Below, piece after piece: positions 56,249-64,000 of a DNA stretch of 64,000 nt. The notes beneath the pieces are model-generated. The model did no database searches, had not been told where the DNA came from, and saw only the letters and a list, made by a program, of their open reading frames with translations. This stretch comes from Akanthomyces muscarius (taxonomy: Eukaryota; Ascomycota; Sordariomycetes; Hypocreales; Cordycipitaceae). The translations under genes and the position numbers were made by a program. Positions within the stretch are counted from its first letter, which is position 1, and every line of letters starts with the position of its first letter. Location: the NCBI RefSeq assembly GCF_028009165.1, contig NC_079242.1, positions 992,001 through 1,056,000 on the forward strand. Direction: 5' to 3'.

Positions 56249-57342
56249 GCGGGATAATACCAACTGCAAGAAAGCACATGTTACGAGTTTTGGGAATTGG
56301 CATGCTCCGAAGACTCAGCATCCAAGACGTGTCTTGCTGGTCCAGGAAGTAAAGGTTTCCTGAGACGGCCGATTAGTGCCAACATAAGGAAGGGGAGGGA
56401 AGCCGAATCTCGACTGTCTAGCAATCGATATTATTCCTCAACGACCTGCCGAATATGAGCTTATTTCGAGGTGGAAGAAAAAGGCCGATTCCATCGATTG
56501 CAATGGATCACACTTTTTTGACGCGGCACTTATACACAGGGGTCACTATTTAAGAGGGAATTATGGACGAATAGAACAACAATAATTATGAGTCGACATG
56601 AGTCGACATGACTCAACTCTGACCTCACTATAAATGAGGAGTTTCGAGAACAGCAAGGCCTTGTCAGTGACAGCACAGGCCAACGCTAGGCCCCAGAATC
56701 TGGGCTGGCCTCAATCATTCAGCTCGATCTCGCCATCTCGCCGCATCGAGCACAAACACACTTGTAGCGCCGAAACAGCTGTCCTCCTAGCCCTACCCAG
56801 TCTGGCAGATTCTTTTAGCAATCGATTGGCAATCAGTTGCCTCTTTTCGCCCGGCTCTAAGCGCAATTGCCGTGGTCCAGTGGTGGAGTGGCCCCTCCCC
56901 TCCCAAAACCCCTCATCGGAGGGGTTGTTCCTCTTTCTGCCCTGTCATAGATAGAACATGGCGGGGTGCCTCGCCCAATAACCAGAGAGACACGAGCGGG
57001 AAAAAGAGGAGCAATGATATAAAAAAGACGCAGTGCGGCCGTTGCAATTACGTTTGACTTTTTCCTCCTTCATCAACTCTCATCAGTAACAAGACTGAAA
57101 ACCTCTTTTAATCCAATCAATAAGTTCGTCAACATCTGGGCGGCGGCTCTTTGCCTGCAGTTGGCAGCTGGCAGGTAAATACCAGATAAAAGCAATGGAT
57201 GGCTAACGTCTTGATACAATACGCAGATACAAATATCACTTTGGTATTTCAGACCCTCCCCCACCCGGGACAATGGCCTTCATCATGGCGGCCTCTCGGT
57301 GGTACTCTGTCCAGACTTAAGATCAATTTCTTCCTCTTTCAG

Positions 57343-58662
<1,320 letters not shown>

Positions 58663-58938
58663 GCTCGCATTGCCAGCTACACGCAAATGACGGCACTAAG
58701 TGAAGACGAGAACACAATATTTCGCTCCTTATCGTACCTACTGCATTTCACTGTCGCTATCTACTCGGCTCTCTGACTCAGTCAATAATAAACCAATTTG
58801 TGGATCGTCAAACTATACTTCTTCCGTACTGTGATTTTGAATAAATGCTTTCCTCCTAATTGTCGTGGTATCCTAAGTAACGCTCGTTAAGTACATGGTA
58901 TATATATATATCGAATTTGTATCGCATCTAGCAGTCTG

Positions 58939-60571
58939 CTACCAGCTCATGGTAACCATGTGCACCGGCGTGCGGCGCATCACCTCGCCCAGGTCCTTGA
59001 AGATGGTCTTGATGCCCTCCTCGCGCATAAAGTCCTGTTTGATGTTGGGCGTCGCGTGCTCGTGGCACAGCCGGATCTCGTCGGAGCCGCAGTCGCACCC
59101 GCCCGCCGCGATGCGGTCGTCCCAGACCAGCGACCCGTACGGCACCAGCGCGCCGCGCTCAAACTTGGAGCCGAGCACCGTGGTGTCAAAGTAGCCAATG
59201 TCCGACGGCCACGCGCCGCCCGTCACGAGCACCGTGGCCGCCTGCAGCCGGCCGCGGTCAGAGCAGACGATCGGCGGCTGCACGAGCTGCGGCTCAAACG
59301 GCACGGCGCCAAAGGTGGCGGCCAGCGTGCACTCCTGGTCCAGCTTGGACGTGGCGTTGATGTCGCGGATAATGTCCTGTGCCAGGATGACGACCGTCTC
59401 CAGCTGCGCCACGAACTCGTCCTTGGGGATCTGCCGGTCCTCGACGAAGCGCAGGTGCAGGTCGACCTGGCCCTTGACGCACCACAGGCGGATCGTGAGG
59501 GGGCACTCGCCACCCTCTGCCACCTGGTGGCGCGCTATCGGGATGCGGCTGATGGTCATGACCCTGGGCGGCAGGCTGGCCGCCTCCTCCTCGGTCGGGG
59601 GCTCCGTCGCCTGCTCCATAAAGTTGCCCTCAAAGTACTTCATCATAGCCGTCAGGTAGTCGGCGGTCGAGCGCGCGCTCTCCGACAGCTTGGGGTTGGT
59701 GGCGCGCTTGGCAAAATTCCACTGGCGCGTCAGCTTGAGGCCGTAGAGCGAGTGGATGAGGGCGTCCCTGTTCTCGAGCTGCATCAGGCAGAAGCAGCTC
59801 AGCACGATGCATGCCGTCAGCACGGCCTCCTGGTCTTGGCCCGTCATGTCCGTCTTGCCCGAGAGCTTGACGAGCTGCGCAATCGACTTGCTGTACTGGC
59901 TCAGTGCAAACTTGAAGTGGTCCTGGCGCGTCTGATGCGCCAGGGCCGTCTTGTCGTGGATGGTGTCGCGCAGCTGCATGGCCGACAGCGCGAGCGAGGC
60001 ATGCCACAGCACCGGCTGCGCCTGCGAGAGCTGCGGCAGGTTAATCTTCCAAAACATCGTGTCCGTCTTGCCTGCCACCTGCTTGACGGTCAGGTTGTAG
60101 AAGCGGAAGAAGGCGTCCTTTTCGGCGCGGCTGGAGCCGCCATAGATGGGGCCAGAAGCATGCGCTGGCTGGTCCAGCAGCCTCATCAACTGGTCTGTCG
60201 ACATCGACGGCGGGGATCCTGCTGCTGGTGCTGCTGTTGCGGTCTCGTACCCGTCGCACGTACGACCCGTCGTTATGCCTAGAAATGGTGAGATTCGGAA
60301 TGGAAAGCTGGACGTGTTGAAGCAGCATACATTTCTTGCATGACGGTCTGCCTTCGTCGCATTTCACTCGCCGAATACTGTGGACCGGAAAATAAGCATC
60401 TCAGCAGGATACCACCGTTTAGATGGCGGAGAGCTGGTGGGTGTAAACGAACCGACAAGTCTTGCACCCAGTCTTGGTCTTGGGAGCCCACTTCCTCGAG
60501 CGCTGAACTGTCGTCGGATCCTCCTGCACGAACACGATGCTTCCCGACGACGGTTTTCCTGGTGATTTCAT
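58939..60571 (-). CDS. Zn2Cys6 transcription factor
   Basis: Three exons (60571-60453, 60377-60331, 60278-58939) give 501 residues. The zinc cluster is spread over all three: KWAPKTKTGCKTC, RIRRVKCDEGRPSCKK, then CITTGRTCDGYETAT, a classic six-Cys DNA-binding motif with basic flank. The rest is a helical regulatory domain of the fungal-specific type (ALALSAMQLRD is preceded by PVLWHASL; LTACIVLSCFCLMQLENRD; SLYGLKLTRQWNFA). Introns are 75 and 52 nt. Such factors are nuclear and usually bind CGG triplets. The gene converges on THI4, 2.7 kb beyond the TIM-like gene, so it is a candidate regulator of the erythrulose module. Yarrowia's cluster also contains a regulator, EUF1. No direct evidence links them here. 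Confidence 0.9.
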
Positions 60572-61348
60572 GTCGGCAGCGCGTACGGCTCAAGCATGCC
60601 GCTGCGAGTGGCCGCTCCCGTGAGGGGTTCGAGGGTCCGGGGGTGGTGGCGGGGTTCGTCTGGCACTATGAGCGTGCGATTAATGTGTATCAGCTACAAT
60701 GATGATGGAAGCCCAAAACTTTTTTAGATCGGAAGAAGGCGCATTGCTTGGCAACAGGACGATTCAAAAACGGCCGACGCCACCGGCAAGCCTCGTTGTC
60801 TCACGTCTTCGTCATCTTACTATTTCGTTTGGGGGCGGCGGCCGCGTCGGTAGTTGAGGCTGCACGTGATTCCTCGTCAGCCTCACCCTGGACGAGACGT
60901 GGGGTGTTAGCCTTTCCTGGTTGGTGAAACACGGGGGTATGCTGGCACTAAGAAGAATTGTCAAATTATATTAGTGGGCTTGAAGATTGGAAAATTTGTA
61001 GCGCAGAATGTGACGAGTCTTTCGAGCGCTAGATATAGCCTGATCAAGCTCGCCGAACTTGCTCATCCCCGACTCCATATGTGTGGAGTTTCAGTCTAGA
61101 CCAGGCATCATCGGCCGGCAATCCGTTGCTATAGGGCTAGGCAAGTGTCACCTTGATGAACAGAAGTGATGAGGGGGGCAAGTGTGGCATTAAGTTAAGT
61201 GTGGCATTAAGTTAAGTGTGGCATTAAGTTAAGTGTGGCATTAAGTTAAATGTGCAAGCGTCAAACCAAAAAAATGGTCTCTATCGTAAAATCATGTCGT
61301 GGTATCTCGTCTAAAAAGCCATGCGCCGCCCGAACCGCTGGCCATCTC
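60572..61348. other. intergenic with a short tandem repeat
   Basis: Promoter of the Zn2Cys6 gene on the left, then AT-rich sequence with the 17-bp tandem repeat listed below. No gene recognised. Confidence 0.5.
61182..61249. repeat. 17-bp tandem repeat, four copies
   Basis: Four exact copies of GTGTGGCATTAAGTTAA in tandem, at 61182, 61199, 61216 and 61233. Confidence 0.95.
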
Positions 61349-61610
61349 TCACTTGCTGATAATATACGCTGTAAATAATAATTAGCCGAATGAATTATGA
61401 TATCGATACGTATCGGTTCTCACCTAACCTGGCTTCCATGGTATTCCACTTATCCTGCTCCTTTGACAGAGGCGTCTGTTTGGGGTGCTTGGACTTGGTT
61501 GTCTGGGATGCCGCCTTGGCAGCCGTTTGGCAGGCAGACGCGTCGACAAGGGTGACTTCGGAGCTTGTCGACCCAAGGTTCGCCTTATTTGACTTCTTGA
61601 AGAAAGGCAT
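61349..61610 (-). CDS. small basic protein, tentative
   Basis: Proposed exons 61610-61424 and 61368-61349 (54-nt intron, donor GTGAGA, acceptor TTTACAG) give 68 residues. Without splicing the frame runs to 61395 and 71 residues. The start context (CACACACAATGCC on the minus strand) and the preceding CAAC-rich leader look like a genuine fungal 5' UTR. The product is Lys/Ser/Thr-rich (PFFKKSNKANLGSTSSEVTL) and lacks domains or membrane segments. No family is recognised; it could be a lineage-specific small protein or a chance frame. Confidence 0.4.
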
Positions 61611-63908
61611 TGTGTGTGTTGTGGTTGATTGTTGGGAGGGAGTTTGTGTGAATGTTGTTGTACGGTGTCAGCTTGATGTTGGCCGGATTGTCGGTTCCTA
61701 TTCAAGTGATTGAATCAGAATTGATTGAATGGGCTGAGTTATTCGATAAAACGATTCGACTTCATCAGGAAAGACCACGCATTATATATACATCTTCTTC
61801 ACCGTCTCGGCGGCGGTCCGCGTACCCCAAAGCCACGCGCCCTTCGGCGCGAAACTTTGTAATGTGCTCCCTCGACTCACTCGGTAAGCGATCGTTAATA
61901 CCGTGCCTGTTCTCGGCCTGGAACGCCAGCCGGGCAGATCGTTTTGAGTCACCGCAAAGGTGCATGACAGGGCATCTGACAGATAACAGCCCGTGGTCCT
62001 CGGCCTCGGCTTCGGAGTGGGTGGGGCAGCCTGCGGCTCTCACCAGCGAATCAGGCTCGGCTTCGGCGCCTTGGCTGAGACGGAGCTCGGAGCGGCTTGA
62101 AAATCGTACGTGGAAATGCCAAAGCAACGATGAAATTCACGATCCGATAATTTCTAAGCCTTGCGATCTCGGAGCACGCAAGGGCGCGGCCGTTGTGAAT
62201 TACCAAGCGTGGCGCCTAGTGGCTGTTCCTAGATGACCTTGAGCTGTCAATATCGGAGATGACGTTACAGCCGACTGGTGAGCGAGCATAACCTGGAGAA
62301 CGGCGACAGCAACAATTTGAAGCCGACGGCTCGAAATTATTACCAAACGACGAAATTACACATACTGCCAAACTCAGAAAATTGTGTCCGAGTACAAGAC
62401 TGACGTGTAAATCTGCACATGTATGTCGGGTTCCCGTATCCTCGTGAATACACCTAAACGGTTCCCACTAGAGCCGGGTCACTGTTCCGGGTTGGTAATC
62501 CCCAGCTAAAGTGGCCCAGACTGACAGGGAAACCTTACTTTGTAAAAGGGCACTGGCAGTTTGTGGCTTGAAGAAAGGGAATAGTGGAAGGAGGTAGGAG
62601 GAAGGAAACTAGAATAATGATTCTGCAGTTGAGCGTCTCTTGGCCTCGCACTGGTATGCAGCACCGTCAGAGAGCTTGAAGTTGTGACAAGGTTCTACTC
62701 CGCGATTGAAGCGATGATGCGATTTTTCTGATCAAGGCCGCCTAAATGAGTTCGAATTTCAACCGGTAGTCCCCCCCCCCCCCTTTCTTTGATATGCACT
62801 GCCATTCGGCCGCTGGGCGCAGTGCTTCCAGCGAGCCGCTGACGGGGAAAATACAAATATTGACGTTGCATCAAGGCCCAGAAAGGCCAACTCCATGGCT
62901 CCGCAGCGCGCTTGGAGCTTCAGAACTCGCCAGCATCCAAACAGTAAATCGGAATTCTACCGTCGCAGCTATAAGACGTTCAAGGCTCATCGCTAGAAAC
63001 CGTTGCAGTGATGCGACTCTACAAACGGCGTGCCCCAGGAAGCCTAGTTACTCCACTCCAATCTTCCGGGCATTCACAGGCATTATTTTTGCTCGAAACG
63101 GAAGACATCTCAATCAGTCTCAGAAAACATCATCATTTTGTTACCAACTACTGACTTGAATTTTGATGCACCATTACTTGTGTTATCTGGAATGCGGCTT
63201 GCCCATCTTCCAGCTCTGGATCTTATCGATTGCGCTGGATCAAGTCCAATGTACGGACATTAGTGCGTGCATGCGCCACGCCGCCCACGCGTCTCTCAAT
63301 TAAATCCTTCGAGTGCCCTCGAACTCCAACATTGGATGGTGGTGAAGATCAGCGCTGTCGAAGCCTCAACTGGCATAGTGCCCTTGCTCACCAATTTCAA
63401 ATCTTGTTTCACGCAGCAAAGGCTGAGTAGGTCCAGACTACTAGCCAATTCAGCTTGCGCAGGACAGCACGAGTTAGCGCGCCCGTGCCGCCGTTCCAAG
63501 CCAATGACTGGGTGGAGATTGGCTCCTCAGCCCCCGAGTCTCCAAGTCAGTCAACTTTTTCTCTGATTCAACTGCAACGTCTCACCGTAACTGCGTCGTC
63601 GCACGTCGTGATTCAGACTGCTGCGTTAATCACGTCAAAAGATCCAGCAGAATCCTTCTGCACCACGCCAGGCTTGGTGCTTTAGCTTCGCATCGCAGTG
63701 TTACATGGCCGCCAAACTTCGGCCACTTTGACGACCAATCAGCATGGTTTGTTCTCGTTAGATCCTACCTTGATTCAACCACACTGCAGGAAAAAAAAGT
63801 CCCTCGCAGAAGATCAGCTTGCAGCTCGCAGCCGTATTTGCTCTGCTTGTGTTGTGGTGTGTTGCACAGACTCAGAAGCACGTCTCGCCACGACGCAGAT
63901 ATAGCTCC
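61611..63908. other. 2.3 kb region without a recognised gene
   Basis: Includes a 13-nt C run at 62771-62783. Open frames on both strands (for example 61652-62236 plus and 61765-62127 minus) overlap each other and have no domain content. Confidence 0.5.
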
Positions 63909-64000
63909 ATGTCGCCAGCCATGTCGCCAGACGGCCCTCCTGGAGGGTCGTCACGCCGCCCTCCTGGATTCACAGAGCGAGTATCTGCAGTCATGGCTTC
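63909..64000 (+). CDS. possible start of a gene running off the window
   Basis: ATG at 63909 (SPAMSPDGPPGGSSRRPPGF) opens a frame that stays open to the last base, 30 codons. Codon use is GC-rich in contrast to the preceding 2 kb. The visible part is Pro/Gly/Ser-rich and gives no hint of function. A second ATG follows at 63921. Confidence 0.35.
   Translation, partial: MSPAMSPDGPPGGSSRRPPGFTERVSAVMA

Noticed and set aside
61652..62236. 194-codon plus-strand frame near the end
   Set aside because: It overlaps a minus-strand frame of similar length, has no domain and no convincing start context.

Overview
The window is nuclear DNA of a filamentous ascomycete, most likely a Sordariomycete and plausibly Hypocreales. 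The reasons are short introns (about 50-95 nt) with GT..AG ends and CTAAC/CTGAC-type branch sites, compact genes on both strands, no operons, and fungus-specific families: HET-C, CFEM-type PTH11-like receptors, Zn2Cys6 regulators, Whi5/Nrm1, sedolisin proteases and a THI4 gene with a TPP riboswitch. Exon-intron structures were read by hand from splice signals, reading phase and family motifs. No transcript data or homology search was available.

Region 1 (1-20.9 kb) is mostly conserved housekeeping: the 3' part of a vWA protein, an unknown coiled-coil protein, an RBM39/Rsd1-like splicing factor, a sphingolipid fatty acid 2-hydroxylase (Scs7 type), HET-C, a probable mitochondrial PP2C phosphatase, a BTB-like protein, a Whi5/Nrm1-type G1/S repressor and a small conserved protein.

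Region 2 (20.9-36 kb) is looser. It has a five-exon CFEM receptor that no single open frame reveals, a 3.4 kb gene-free stretch, a secreted sedolisin, an Hst3/Hst4-like sirtuin, an enoyl-CoA hydratase, and a repeat-bearing gene-free stretch with a 22-nt poly(G).

Region 3 (36-50 kb) is accessory. An adenylation domain is fused directly to a membrane ferric-reductase-like module. It is followed by a convergent Zn2Cys6 regulator of doubtful integrity, an Egt2/LolT-like PLP enzyme and an MFS transporter, which together may be a small biosynthetic cluster. A pepsin-like protease with a long Asn/Gly-rich insert follows.

Region 4 (51-60.6 kb) holds a metabolic module: a dihydroxyacetone/erythrulose-type kinase divergent from an RpiB-type isomerase, then a divergent triosephosphate-isomerase paralogue. 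This enzyme set matches erythritol/L-erythrulose catabolism (EYK1-EYI1-EYI2 in Yarrowia; LerK-LerI-DerI in mycobacteria), which ends in D-erythrose 4-phosphate. THI4 with its riboswitch and an intact Zn2Cys6 regulator lie beside it. The last 3.4 kb has one tiny candidate gene, a 17-bp tandem repeat and the possible start of a gene running off the end.

No tRNA, rRNA, CRISPR or recognisable transposon was found.
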